Part shown: piece after piece, positions 1 to 13,386 of the stretch
Layout: each line of letters opens with the position of its first letter
Position numbering within the stretch: position 1 is the first letter of the stretch
Assembly: GCA_033026295.1 (NCBI GenBank)
Contig: CM065188.1
Coordinates: forward strand, 1,240,001-1,304,000
Origin: Channa striata
Taxonomy: Eukaryota > Chordata > Actinopteri > Anabantiformes > Channidae
DNA: 64,000 nt
Direction: 5' to 3'
Program-made: the position numbers and the translations under genes
The notes under the pieces: model-generated
Told to the model about the DNA's origin: nothing
The model's input: the letters and a program-made list of their open reading frames with translations, nothing else
Databases searched by the model: none

Positions 1-1
1 T

Positions 2-3000
2 CGGGTGCCTGAAAAGGTCCCCTTCAGGATGACCCACAATATTGAGACCGCTCTGGGAGTAACTGGAGTCGAGGGAATCTTCAGGCTATCATGTGAACAG
101 GTCACTGTCATTCAACAGTCTGCTTCATTATAATATTTATATATTTATTGATGTCACAAAACAACAGTGTCAAACCATTTGGAATCCCAGACCCCCCCCC
201 CAATTGTTGCTGATACAAATGCTGAAGTCAGCGATGCCATTACAGGTAGTTCAAATGATGCGTCGAGGCAGAGAGACCCTTCTGACTCTGCTAGAGGCCT
301 TCGTCTATGATCCTCTGGTGGACTGGACAGCTGGGGGAGATGTGGGCTTTGCTGGTGCAGTGTACGGGGGAGGTGGCCAACAGGCTGACAGCAAACAGAG
401 CAAGAGGGAGATGGAGCGAGATATTACCCGCTCTCTGTTCTCCTCCAGGGTAGCTGAGATTAAGGTGAGATCATGACAAGACCGCAAGTTGTAATATATT
501 GACATACACATATGATAAAGAAGCAAAGCATTTTAGGTGTGACCAGTATCATGTTGGGACTGTGAACAGGTTAACTGGTTTAAGAACCGCGATGAGATGT
601 TGACAGTACTCCCACAAGTGGAAGAGGCTGTGGAGGAGTACTTGGTCCTACAGGAGCTTCTATGCCAGGGGGAAAAACTACAAACCAAATTGCAGGAGGA
701 GATGGCTTTCTTGGAGGGGGCAGAGAACCATCCAGACCATCTTATCCTCACCCTGGAGCAAAGGTTTGAGATGACACAATACTGCACAGTTGTTTTGTAT
801 TTATGAAACAATATTTATGAGGATCTGGGAAGTCTTACACTCTCTAATATTTTTGAACTCTAGGTTTTCTTTTTATATTCAGAAAGGATCTAGACTGCAT
901 ATAAACACTGCATGCAACCAAATAAAGCACCACATTCACCACCACATGCTCTTTTTTGCACAGGTACTCTGAACATACCCAGCTACAGTCAAGGCAACGG
1001 ACGGTGCAGGAGGCCATACAGGGCAAGCTAGCTGATCTGGACCAGTGGATCTCCCAGTACCAGGCAGCATTCTCAAACCTGGAGGCAACACAGCTGGCCA
1101 GCCTGCTGCAGGACATCAGCAGCCCCATAGATCTCGGTTAGAAAAAAAAATCTATATTTTTGTAGCACTTTTCTTTTTGTAAGATACTTCCTTCCTCACG
1201 CTGACATATTTAAATAGGTAGATACCATTGTGTTTTTGTTGGGATGAAGAGGATAATTTGCTCCACCTGCCAGCTGTGTAGAGTGTAATGTGAACACTGT
1301 TCAGCAGAGCATTTTTGAGTTTAACGTTTGTTCTTCATTGTTCAATCATCCAGGTCCTCCTAGCTATGTGCCAGCTACAGCCTTTCTGCAGAATGCTGGC
1401 CAGGCCCACCTGATCAGCCAGTGCGAAAGCCTGGAGGCAGAAGTGAATGCCCTGTTGCAGCAGCGCCGCGGGGCCCTTCGTGGATGCCTGGAACAACTGC
1501 ACAGCTATGCTACAGTGGCTTTGCTCTACCCACGGGCTACCCTGCTGCTGCATCGGGCCCACAAGTGGAAGGCCTGGTTGGAGGAACTCCTGAGAGAAAT
1601 GACAGTGGAGCACTGCCAGCACATCTGCAGACAGTATGTATTCCATACTTTTGGTATTGAGTAAATGGTAAATGCCCGCTTATATAACGCTTTTAACCAA
1701 AGCGCTTTACAATGTAGCTTCTCATTCACCACCCACACACACACACACCAATGGCGATGGTTGCCATGCAAGGTGCTCACCTGACCCACTGGAAGCAACT
1801 CTGATTTAGTGTCTTGCCAAAGGACACTTTGACACGTAGTGAGGAGGGACCAGGGATTGATCCACTGACCCTGTGATACATCGAAGACTGCCTTGCTGTG
1901 CTTAGCCCTAATCTTTAAAAGAGAGAGTGACAGTAAGGAATCGAAGGAGCACATGACTCATGGTATTTTCGAATAGTTCCAATAAAGTTGTTTTTAGAGA
2001 AAAGCAGGATTTGGCTTAAAATTAATACTTTTGATGTTTTGTACACCATTATAAACCTTTAGTTTTTTGCAAAAATAACAACTCAGTGCACAATGGAGAT
2101 TCTCTTTCTAAATCCACTAGACTATGCTGCTGCACACTATGCTATGAAGGTATATTATGTTTTATTTTCATTTGCTAAAGTATTTCTTCAGCAACAGCTA
2201 ACTAGAAATGCTGTCTCGGTTAATCTGGAGGAAACCACACCATGAAGATGCCTATGTTAACATTTTTATCAGTAACATTATATTGCACTTGGTCTGTCGT
2301 TAAACTCTGTCGTTACAACTGATATTCTCAGCTAAGTTTATGTTTTTCCCTTCCATTATAGATATGAGGTGCTCTTTGCCCCCCAGCCTCCTGCAGCTTC
2401 CTGTCAGTTCCTGTCCAGTGTGGAATTAACTTTGCAGCATCAGGTGGCTGACGCAAATGAGCGGGTTATGCATCAAGCAGAGCGACTGAAGGCTGAAGGC
2501 ACAACTGTAGCAGCCTGTGAGGAGCAGCTGCAGGAGATTGAGCACTGTATCACAGTCTTCCTTAGGGAAAATGGAGAGCCGGGCTCCCTCAGCTTAGCTG
2601 GAATAATCACCTCCGCTCTCTGCACCCTCTGCAGGTTTAACACACTTTTGAGCTCCTTTCAAATTAGTGTTTCAGAACACCTTTGATTAAAATGCTATTT
2701 TTTTTAACGTTCCTGTGCCATAAGTAGACCTTATCAAACTTCTTAAGAATTATGAAAAATAAAAATTAAAAGGTTTAGGTAAACAGAAGTTTTTGCTGGT
2801 TTATTTCCCCAGACGCAACCTGGTGATGGAGGGGGCAGCAGCCAGTGCTGGGGACCAGCTAGTAGACCTAACATCTCGCGACAGGGCATGGTTTTTGGAG
2901 GAGCTCTGCAGCATGATTGGAAATGTCAGTGCCCTGGTAACGCTGCTGCAACACTGCCCACTTCTGCCTCATGACCTGGAGCTGCCTGCACCTTCAGCTA

Positions 3001-6000
3001 TCACCCAGGCCGTCTACCTGGCCAACGCTGTCTACACCTGCTTGCAGGTAGTTGAACGCTGTCAACACTGAAAGTTGCAAATAAAAGAAGAAGCCCTTTC
3101 TCTGTATGGAAACAATGAGCTTTTCGTTTAATTTCTGACACGTCTACGTTTTTTTACTGTAGGAGCTAAACACCAACTTCCGTCAGATCATTTTCCCAGA
3201 GGCTTTGCGCTGTATGATCAAAGGAGAGCCTACCTTGGAGTCCATGCTGACAGAGCTGGAGCAGCTGGTAGAGCAGAGTTCTGATGGTCTAGGCTTGCAG
3301 GGCTTGGTAGACAGTCTACAAGCCACCACAGGCCTGGACCATGATGGATACAACCATTGCCTCCACATCACCAGGTAAGTGGCATTTTAGTTGTGAAATG
3401 TTTTGAACATTAACACTTATAAACAAAGAACATTATCTTAACTGCTTGCCCACAAATGCTTGAACATATTTAGACAATTCTGATGTATTAAAATATACAT
3501 TTGTTTGTGCACAGGGTGCTGCGTGCTCAGTATTCTGAGCTAATCCAGCCTCGCAGCTTGGATGGACAAGGGCAGGACACACCAAAGATGTCTGCAGGTC
3601 AAATGTTGCTGGTGGCCTTTGATGGCATGTTTACCCAGTTAGAGACTGCCTTTGGTCAGCTCACAGACAAGGTACCACAGGTTTTCTCATTGACTTGAAT
3701 GAAGAGGCTACATGTTAACATACAGTGTATTTGTACCAGGTCTTGTCATTTTTTAAATTTGTGGTATATCTTCGGTAACCCAATATAGATTTATGTGAAT
3801 GAGTATTGCAATTTAACATCTCTAGGGAACTTTAAGCCAGTGCCTTTGTCACAGATCAACTGTTTACACTATACTAGATCTTTTCAACGAGATTAGACTG
3901 AGGACCATATATTCCAACCTTGCTCGCTTTTTTGAAGCAAGTAGCTGCTGTAAAAATGGTCTTAGTCAAACTTTTACATTTTTTCAATTCAACTTTTTTT
4001 TTATCGCCAATTTACAATGACATCATCTCAAGGCACTTTACATAATAAAGTCCAGACTATACAGACATTTAGAGAAAACCCAACAATTTCCCCTTGAGCA
4101 GTTATAGGCCACAGTGGAGAGGAAAAACTCCCTTTAACGCAGTGATTCTCAAATAGTGGGGCGGTGCGCTGCCAGGGGGGGCGTGTGTGACCCTGGGGAA
4201 CATGCTTTTTTTTGCCGTCCTAGAATAAAGTGTAATTGCAGATCCAGTCCAGTAGTTGGCAGTGGCGCTCTCAGTGTCAGAGTGTGCGCAGGGAGGATTA
4301 GCTCTATAGTGTCGGGTTTATTTTGCACCGAGCAGGCGACATGAAGTGAGTGAACGAACCTGATGACAACATGAAGAGATTTTAACAGGGATGACAAGAA
4401 AGATAATGAGACAAAAGAAAGTCACTCGAAAGCTAAGACGAGGAAATATGACAAATTTTACGCATATGTAGCACTTCGCCTTTGCACTTGAGCTGTTCCA
4501 CCTGGTGCATGGGCTGGGATTTGATACTGAGGGCTACTGCATCCCACACTGATGCTCTAATTATTGAGCCACTAGGCTGCTTACATATCAGACAAATACT
4601 ATTATAAATAGCATTTATGCTATTGCTTAACATTTGTGGCAGAATTATTACATAAACTAAAAGCTCAAAGAACAGCTCTCATCTCAGCAATCTCTGCTCC
4701 TGCTCCTTCTCAGCTGAGTTCTTTGGAGGTGCCCTCAGCCTGGCGGAAGGTCGATGTTCTCAGAGAGGCTCGGGCCACGCAGCTTCACTTCTTTGAGAGC
4801 CTGAGTCAGCGGCAGCTGATGGACGAAGTATTCTTCCTCAAGAGACTGCAAACCATCCGTGATTTCTTCAGACTGTGTTCCTCCTACGCTCAGACTCTGT
4901 CTGGTAAGACACTGCCACATAAAACAATTTGGAATGAACCAATCAGGTTTTCAGACCTCTTACCACCACCTTCTTCATACAAGAGCTTCAGAAGACGTGC
5001 CTAAACAGTAAAATATAGACATTTTTTTGCTGTAAAATCTATGTATATTACTGCTTTAAGCAAACTGTACAGAAGTGTTAAGGAGTGTTGTCCAGGCAGA
5101 GTAAATGGAACTGCCAAGCTTGCTAGCTCACAAGTGTGTGACAGATCTCATGTGTCCAGGTACCTGTCCTCCTGCTGAGGACCTAATAACTACAAATGGT
5201 CCAGTTGGTTTGGGAAAGCCACTGTTCCGGCAGCCCAGTGCGGCGGCGGGATCAGGAGTGGCAGTGGTCAGTGAGGAACAGATGACTCGACCCATCAAGG
5301 CCTTTACAGCGGAATTTGTTCGCCAGATGCTGATGGGTCTGCCCAGCCAAGCTCTCGGTCTGGCCCTCTGCAGCACCCTCTCCACCCTTGGCCTAGATGT
5401 TGTTGCCCAGGTGGAGACAAAAGATTTTGGTGTTGAGAGTAAGGTACGACAGGTGTCAGCTGAACCACCATGTGACAAGGACACTATGTTGAAATGCCAC
5501 AGTATTACGATTAATGTGATTTGCTATAACACATGTCAGAAATGTATATTTTAAAATGTTATGGCAGATAAATAGAGCAATGATATACTGTTGCAAGTCA
5601 TGCATATTTGGGCCTTGATTGAAACTGGATTGTTGGTTAATAAAATGGTCATGGAGTTAGAGAGACTTTCGTAGTACCATTACAACATGCAGCTCCATAG
5701 AAGGCAGTGTGAGTAGGGTTAAGACCAGTTAACATCACAAGACACAGCTGATTAGGCCACCAAAAAGTAGCTGACTTCATCCAACTCCTTTCAGTCCTAG
5801 TCATGACATTAATTGTGATTTTCCTCCAGTGTACCATGGGAGAGAAACAGACCTGTTGGCTGCTTTCAGAACTACCACATACTCATGTAGCCTCTCTTGA
5901 CCTAAATGGGTGTCCTTTCTGGCTTTAAAGGTGTCTCTGGATGAGCTTTGTAAGAAAGCTGTAGAGCAATGCCTGGCATTGGGTCGCGTGTCGCAGCTGC

Positions 6001-9000
6001 TTCTGAACAGAGCCACAGTGCTGGCCTCTTCCTATGACACAGCATGGAAGAAAGTGGACCTGCTAAGAAGATTGGATGCCAACCTGGAGGCTGCCAAGGC
6101 TAGTCTGCAGAGAAGCCAGCTGCACATTGCCATGTTCCAGGTAGGTTGTGGGTTTCTGATGAGCTGCATTTTTAATCAAGGCAGGTGTAGTATTGAAAAA
6201 GTTGTTTACTTTCTATCTAGAGTTTGTATTGACTGGATTTTGATTTGACTTGATTTTGATTTTTTTTTTGTATTTGTCAATATCTATAGAATATGATTAC
6301 ATTTTTATCACACTTAATTAGCAACCACAAGATGTCTAATGCTAACTATTTTTATACTTACTAATTTTATGTGACAGTGGCTCAATCATTCTTAACACAA
6401 CATGATTAAGTTGTAAGGTACGCGGAGGTCAGACCAAGTCATGAATAAAATTAAAGATCCTTACAACAGTGGACACATTTAATGGCTGTATGATCTTGAC
6501 TTTGCTATATAAATAAAGTTGAATAGAATGCGGATAAATGTGCTGTTTTTTTGTGTGACATTTTGTTTTTGCGTTTAATCCCAGTGGCAGCATGAAGATG
6601 TTCTGAGCCCTAATAATCAGCCTCTAAGTGTTAGTATTCCTCCTCGCTCAGTCATCCTGAGCAACATGAAGAAGAAGCTGTACAAGCTGAGTCAAGACGA
6701 GACAGCCATAGTCTCCATTCAGGTTAGTCATATATCATATATCCTGTACTAATGTCATTTTTTCCATTAATCTATTATCAGTAACCCATAGCAACAAAGT
6801 GAAAATATTTTCAGAATATTTTTAAAGTTTATTTGAAATCAAAAAGTGATTATTACATAAAATCAATAATCACTTATTTATCAGAATTAGTGAATCCCTT
6901 TCTCTGGTATTTCTTGTGAGCTAGCTGTGCCAAATGACCGACTTAAAAAATCCAAAACACAAATTCAGACAGTGATAACTTGGGCTGTTTGATTGTTGGT
7001 GTACGCAGGAAAAACTGGCGTCCTTAGAGGCTAGCATTGAGCAGCGTCTGAAGTGGGCTGGTGGAGCCAATCCAGCACTTGCCCCTGTCATGCAGGACTT
7101 TGAGATGACCATCAGGGAAAGGCGTGCTGTGGTAGCCAGAGAGAACCAGCGCACCAACCAGGTAACACCACTGCCCTGTTTATGATGAGCAACTTTTTTC
7201 TTCCTCACCAACCCTAGTGCTTGAGTGATAACAGAAAAAATGAAAAAAAGTTCTCTTGCTGCTTTTCCCAGGTGACATTCTTGTGCTCGACCATCCTGAA
7301 CTTTGAGGGCCTTCGGACTCGGTCACCTGAGGCCCTCAGCATGGATGCAGCACTGTTTGAGCTGCTGAAGCGCTGCCAGCAAACCTGTTCCTACGCTGCC
7401 CAGTTCAGCAGCACAGTGTCTCCACTGGAACTCCAGCTACTGCACAGACTGGTGGGTTTGACCTCAGAGCGTTATTATTTAAAAGAATGAGCTGTTACTA
7501 ACTCTCAGCTGGCGAATGAGTCGTGGCACAAACAGTCAGAGGAAGGAGTCAATAAAAAACAGGATCAGAGATAGTAATGTATTTTTAAAGAGATAAATGT
7601 TGCGATAGATTTAAAATAAATGAAAAAACACAATACACAACCTGATCATCAGTGAACTAGCAGGACATTTGGAATATGCAATTGAACTGGTGGTCCAATA
7701 CTGCGCACGTACTGTTAGCAGGGTGTTTTTGTGGCTCAAAATGAGGCTAAGGTGGCATCATTCTTAAGATAGTGTTCATCCACTCATGCAAAACCATGAA
7801 GAGTTCCGAAAAGACCATTAAAAATGTAAAAACTTTCAGTTTAATTCATAGAATAATAGGTTAATATAGAGAATTAAAACATTAATACACTTTTACACAT
7901 GATGTGCTTTTTAGAAACACTCACAATTCACTTAAAGAAGGCACTGCATATAAAACAGCTGCCAAGGTGCGACTGGATTGGGACTAAAATTGGGTTGAAG
8001 CTGTACAGTGTTTGCCAGGCTGCTCTTTTCTGGAGTTATGTGTGTCAGGTTGCAGGCTGCAGTGGATGGTGATCTGCTGTAGTTATATAAAGTTCAGACA
8101 AAATAGGGATTCTATCAAAAATTAATATCAAATATTTTGCAGAAATGTGTTATCTGGAAATCATTTTTTAAAGAGATCCCAGAGCCGCAGAACTCAGGAG
8201 AGACCACCTTAAATAAATGGCAAAAGTTTTCACTTTTATTTCTATGAATAATTTCTAAAATAATCACGTGAACACTATATACCTCTTCTCACAGTAAATA
8301 AAAAAATGTAGTGGACTGTCAACATTTTTCACTGTATACATATAAACATACTGTTTATAACTATACATTGTTTCTTATGTGTGTGTGTATTATGTTTCAA
8401 GGAGTAATTATTATCAATCAATCACATGCTCACGGTCATGGAAATGGGTTACTGGACAATTAAAGGAAATTCAGTAGCCAAACTGTAATGAAACCAGGTT
8501 ATAATATGCATACACCTACTATACATGCATATGATAGCTGTGCAGACAACTGTCTCAAATAAGTCATGAACTTTAGGAAAAAAGACAAATCAAAGTGAAT
8601 TGACGTTCACATAGTTTTTTACGTTTTAAAGGTCCACAGTATGACTGCTTTTAAAATTCAGAGCCACTGAATGGCAGCCTAATAATGGTCACAACCTTTA
8701 GCTTCAGCGTGAAGCACAACTTTTTTTAGCCAGTTGTTTTGCTTAAGTTAAAGCTTACCTAAATACTCAGGCCAACCTAATTTGTCATTAGTGTTAGTGA
8801 TGCCTATTACCCTATATAAATGAGACCTAGGCTTACAGACAGAAACACTCACCACACAAGTTTCACTTTGGTGTCACATCACTTGAACGTGATTTAACTA
8901 ACCTTGGCTTGCAAAAGCTTGTCTCACCTGCTGATATTACTTGATTGAAATAGCAGAAGCACCTTGTATTACACACACTCAGTAAATCCAGAAAAACTGT

Positions 9001-11399
9001 CAAAACAGACAAGCACCTGGGTGTGAATGCACAGGAGGGAGCCGTGTTGAAGTGCTTGCTCATTAACAAATACAATTCAGGTTTAGCCACATTGGCTGTC
9101 TTGGAATTGTCTGTGTAGGAAAAAAAAAGGCCTATTTAAGTGCTTTGTTTATCACCAGGGTCCGCTACTGGACCTGCCCATAGGCAGTCCTGATTGGCTG
9201 AGCTGTGCCCAGAGGCAGCTGGAAGAAGAGCTAAGCACTGAGCGAAGAACGCAGGAAGAAAGGGAGCAGCAGCTGGAGTCCTGTGGAGAGACACTGCAGC
9301 TCCTAGTTGACTCTATTAAAACCATCTTGTCCAATCACAACCGCCAGCTTGCCGATGTGAAGCACCTGCTAAGAGCAATGGCTAAGGTATGCTTAGCCAC
9401 TTTACACATGCATCTGAAGGATAAGGCAGTGTTTAACTTTGGTCTCAAAAACGACAGGTCACCGAGGTTTAAATGAATGTGTTGGTGTGTGTTAGTACAT
9501 GCTGAGCCATGAGTCTGATTCAGTTCACCATTGTTAACTCTGGCCCTCAGGATGAGGAGGCGGCATTAGCAGATGGTGAAGAGGTGGCATATGAGGGCAG
9601 TGTTCGTCACTTCCTATTGGAGTATAAGGCGTGGCAGGACAACATCCAGCTGGTCTTGTTCACTGTGGTCCAAGCCAGTGGGCAACCTCGCAGCCAGGAG
9701 CAGCTGGAACTTCTGGAGGAGATTCCTGCTACAGTGAAGGAGCTGCACACCCAGAGCCAGAGGTACTCTTTATCTGCCATACATGTGTTCTGTTGTCGAC
9801 ACTTGTAATTTCCTTGGTCAGTTCCTTTATTAATCCTGTGTGTGTATGTGTGTTTAGTGTGTATAATTGCCTGGTGGGTTTTGCCTCCCCCCTGGTGACC
9901 GACAGAGACACTGATTGTGCAAGTCCTGTTTCTACAGCACAGACGAGCTTTGCAGCAGGTATGGACTTTACTACTTTACTGTACTTTTACATGAAAGTTA
10001 GCTCTAATAATGCAGAAGCTTCCCATTTAGAACAGCAGCTGTGGAACTTGGTGTAATGTAGAGCTTCCTGTTACCTGAGCCTGTTGGTCCAAGGTGGTAG
10101 ATTCGTAGCTTGCTTGTCCCCTGCATTAGGTGGTAGACACCAATTAACTGCTGAAATTACACATAGACAAAGAAAGTTAGCTTTCAAGCCTACAGTCACA
10201 CGTAACCTATAGGTATGTTTAACTGTATTTTACCTTTCCAACATCAATGCACATTTTTGTTACCTGTTGTTTTTAATCCAACCACATTGTGTGTGATTTG
10301 ATGTTAGCTGTTCGATGCAGTGGGGTGAAGACACAGCCAGACTCAATGTCCCAGAATGCACGCAAGGCTCTGCCACGTCACTTGGGAACCCCCACTGACA
10401 CACCAACTAGCACTCTGCTGGTGAACAGCAAAGGCCTCAACCCCAGTCCCAAACGGGCTGTACGAGACCCTAAAACAGGAAGAGGTACCGTTTCCCACTC
10501 AGTGGCCGTGACTGCAATTATTCACCTTCCATGTTAAATACATGCATCCCTGACTGGATATAAGACTTTCAAATGAATACAACTATAATATTGATTGTGG
10601 TCAAATCCCATTGCACTACTCTGAATTTGCTTCTTGCTGTGTTGCAGCTGTCCAGGAGAGGAACTCTTACGCTGTCAGTGTGTGGAAGAGAGTGAAAGCC
10701 AAGCTGGAAGGCAGAGACATCGATCCCAACAGGAGGATGAGCGCCACTGAGCAGGTAATACTCAAAACACACTGGCCCTCAGAGTATTTAATCTTTAGTA
10801 AGTCTGATTCCATACTGATCTATGCCCAGTCACTTAGACCAAAAGATCTTTTGCCAAGTGGACACCAGCTCAGGGGGAACACAGACAAGTTTCCAGCATG
10901 TTTTAGAAATAAACTTAAACACACAATGACAGTCTGCTCCGGACACAGTCCAGAGTTGCGTTTCACACACGTAACTCACAGCAGGAGATCATCTGAGCCA
11001 AAGGCGATGTCACAGGAGAAACTCTACTAAGCTTATGCTGCGGGACACAGGGTTTAGATTACAGCACGTCAACAGTCGTATCCAATTAGTCTGAAATGAA
11101 ACAGTGGGACGGCAAAGGGAAATGTTACTGCTTTGTACACTAAACTGAAAAGCAGTAGTTTTAGCACTGTAGTGTTGTACAGTTCGCACTGTCAAATGGA
11201 GCAGACTATCACCTGGTGTTTGTCATCCTTTTTGAAAGCCGTACGCTAAGTCTTTACATTCACAGTGATGAAGTTGCTGATGAGGATCAAATTGAACACA
11301 GTTCCTGCCGTTTCATTGTAGGTGGACTTTGTCATCAAGGAGGCCACCAACTTGGACAACCTGGCCCAGCTGTATGAGGGCTGGACTGCCTGGGTGTGA
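2..11399 (+). CDS. smg1: SMG1 serine/threonine kinase (PI3K-related), 3' part of gene, 21 exons
   Basis: SMG1 phosphorylates UPF1 in nonsense-mediated mRNA decay, in complex with SMG8/SMG9. Exons: 2-100, 246-464, 570-763, 964-1136, 1354-1633, 2362-2634, 2813-3047, 3163-3374, 3515-3671, 4714-4903, 5160-5443, 5931-6140, 6585-6722, 7009-7161, 7272-7451, 9159-9386, 9551-9762, 9858-9958, 10308-10484, 10648-10754, 11322-11399. All join in phase with GT-AG introns and give 1299 residues plus TGA. The first exon is the end of the kinase domain (FRMTHNIETALG). The middle is the long SMG1-specific C-insertion. The last 25 codons are the FATC tail ending LYEGWTAWV. About 2360 N-terminal residues lie left of the window (human SMG1 is about 3660 aa). 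I see no frameshift or stop, so the gene looks functional. Exon 10 start (4714) is the least certain border. Confidence 0.95.
1666..1905 (-). repeat. tRNA-derived SINE, in smg1 intron 5
   Basis: On the minus strand the sequence has a B-box-like GGATCAATCCC and ends in a 'gcgctttggttaaaagcg' type tail. Related copies at 47385 (-) and 62940 (+) share the 'tgtcaaagtgtcctt...caagacactgaacc' core. A short CA run lies inside. It is intronic and should be spliced out. Confidence 0.65.
3985..4139 (-). repeat. 3' tail of an L2-like LINE, in smg1 intron 9
   Basis: The 'cctttacataataaagtc' and 'cccaac...tccccttgagca' segments match other copies in this window at 15250-15430 (+), 16645-16830 (-) and 51375-52075 (-). 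The 15 kb copy is attached to reverse transcriptase-like coding sequence, which identifies this as a LINE 3' end. It stops exactly where the hAT fragment at 4140 begins. Confidence 0.65.
4140..4475 (+). mobile_element. hAT transposon fragment, left end only
   Basis: It begins CAGTGATTCTCAAATAGTGGGGC and is nearly identical over about 280 bases to the complete 354-bp copy at 57677-58030, though lacking a short GC-rich segment near the left end. It then runs on into sequence absent from that copy (about 4400-4475) that reads like the charged N-terminus of a ZBED-type hAT transposase. No right terminal repeat is visible, so it is truncated. It sits in smg1 intron 9 and abuts an L2 tail on its left. 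Confidence 0.6.
7452..9158 (+). other. smg1 intron 15, no internal feature recognised
   Basis: This 1.7-kb intron is AT-rich. I see no exon, repeat copy or RNA gene in it. The flanking exons join in phase with GT and AG borders. Confidence 0.6.
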
Positions 11400-12510
11400 A
11401 CGCTATCTGCTTCATGTCTTTGGTCCAGCGAAGGCTTGGAAATCCACCTGAATCCAGCAGGTCTGGGGTGTCAGCAGCAACACCGGGCCACACTGGGGAG
11501 AGGAAATGGGAAATGGGTGCTTAGTCCACCCTCCCAAACTCCTGGGCACCCAAACTGGGGCAGCGACCTCGTAGCACCGCTGCAACCACACTCCCCCAAC
11601 CATCGGCGATCGGGCTAACAACGCTTAGTGGGCCTGCGGCCCCCTTCCTTTCTAGGGTTTGACCAGGCAAAGAAGCGCCGATTGGGGGAGGGGGGAAGGA
11701 GGGAAAGGCCTCCTCACCCTCGACTTTGGAGATACCTTCCCCCCTCGCCTGCATAGCTCACTACCAAGTTGTACCCATAAACACCACTGCATCCTGTTGA
11801 GCCAATAAAAGTCCACCTGAGGGCAGGACGAAGCAGGAAGTGAGCTGGTTTCCTCTGAAGCACCCAGCTGATGTGCTGTGGGTGGGACTTCACCGGGGCT
11901 TAAGCTCAAATGGGCCCATACTTGTTTTTCTCAAATTTTTCCTACATGGCATTGTGTTTCTGATTGGCCAGTGGGTGACACGGTTGGGCAGGAATGATGA
12001 GAACGTAGGTTCCTCAGCATTCCTAAGGCTACGCGGACACCCTCTTGCAACCTGAAATGAAAAAAAATGACGGATGATTGACGAACATTGAAGACTTTGT
12101 TTCTGACATGTCTGATTTCACAGAATAAAAGATGGCGTTTTCTCAGGAGGCTTATTGTACTTGTCTGTCATGTGAACTCGTTCTGGATGGCTTGTTTGTA
12201 AGCTTAGAATGGACACGTAAAGGTGAAATCACTTAGACCTTTCTTTATCTTCAGTCTGTGTTGTGCTTTGTAACTCAGTTTTTGTTTTGACAGAACAATC
12301 GTAGACTTTGGCCTTTTTTGACTTGCCTGTCACAAGCTGTTGCTTGCCTCACACGTATTCACTCCCCGACCCTAATGCTTGCATTTTATTAATCTTGACC
12401 TTCTCTAGTTTTACATTTTTAGTGGGAGAATTTGTTTTTGGTGATGGTGCAAAATGTTAATTCTTAATGCTTTTATTGGATTTCGTTGGATGCCAAATAA
12501 ACATCGAAGT
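11400..12510 (+). other. smg1 3' UTR with three poly(A) signals
   Basis: The stretch after the smg1 stop has no credible coding frame. AATAAA hexamers lie at 11804-11809, 12124-12129 and 12496-12501, so alternative 3' ends are likely. The extent is inferred from these signals only; no cDNA can be seen. Confidence 0.6.
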
Positions 12511-13386
12511 AAAGTGTGAAGTCTTTTATTTAAATACACAACTGAGATCATGAAAGCACAAAACATGTAAAGGTTAGCAAATCTAAAAGCATGTTTAAGT
12601 GAAGTTCTACTTTTGTTACCAACGTCATGAAGGTTTGCAATCGCGTCAGCTGTTGGCGGCATGCTGCTCTAGTCTAATATGTAGCAACACTTTCTTCCAA
12701 CACATGCTCTGTTTGATTGGACTTGAACTGATTCACATTTTCATTTTAGACTGGACTAGATCTGTAGCTGTTTAGAGGCTCCTCAGATGTGGAACTAACC
12801 TTTATTTTACCAAAGGACAGCTTACAAAGGTAAAAAGAAAAACGCACATTTAGGGTTACAGTAAATAGAATCGAGTAATAAATGTGCATGTCTGCACAGG
12901 CCGGGTCCTATGACACTGCTTCTGCACAAAAGACTGGGTGAATGATGGTGTATCAGCAGCCATTTCGAACTGACTAAAGAGAGTCTCAACTTTGACACAA
13001 CTGGAGGCTTACACTGCGTGCGTGTGTGTGCGTGTGTGCACACTTGTTAATACAGCAGAAATGTCAGTGGTAGGACTCAAAGTTCACAGACAGCCAGCGC
13101 TGTCCCATAATCTAACAAATACACTAAGCACACACAGGAAATTAATGTCCAGGTGGCTGAGAGTCATCACCAGAGTGGACACCGTCTCTGGGTTTGTTCT
13201 GTCGTGTCTTATCTTCTGTAAACTGAACTGAGCACAGCTTCCACAGAACACAAGTCCTCATTAAGATGAAGTGTCCACAAGGTTAATAATCACAGCAGCA
13301 GACCCCCCCCTCATCACCACCACCTCACACACGTAGACTGACGGGCAGCAAGCCACTCGAGTGTTGTGTTGTTGGTGTGGACAGCC
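12511..13386. other. smg1-hao1 intergenic spacer, presumed hao1 promoter region
   Basis: About 0.9 kb separates the last smg1 poly(A) signal from the hao1 start codon; both genes lie on the plus strand. A short TG-rich run is at about 13015-13040. I cannot point to a TATA box or a specific factor site with confidence. Confidence 0.5.

Noticed and set aside
4636..4713. Earlier start of smg1 exon 10 (open frame from 4636)
   Set aside because: The pyrimidine tract and AG at 4711-4713 fit the acceptor, and the family sequence resumes exactly at 4714 in phase.
11421..11909. Overlapping frames of 60-85 codons after the smg1 stop
   Set aside because: GC-rich 3' UTR with open frames on both strands and no recognisable protein.
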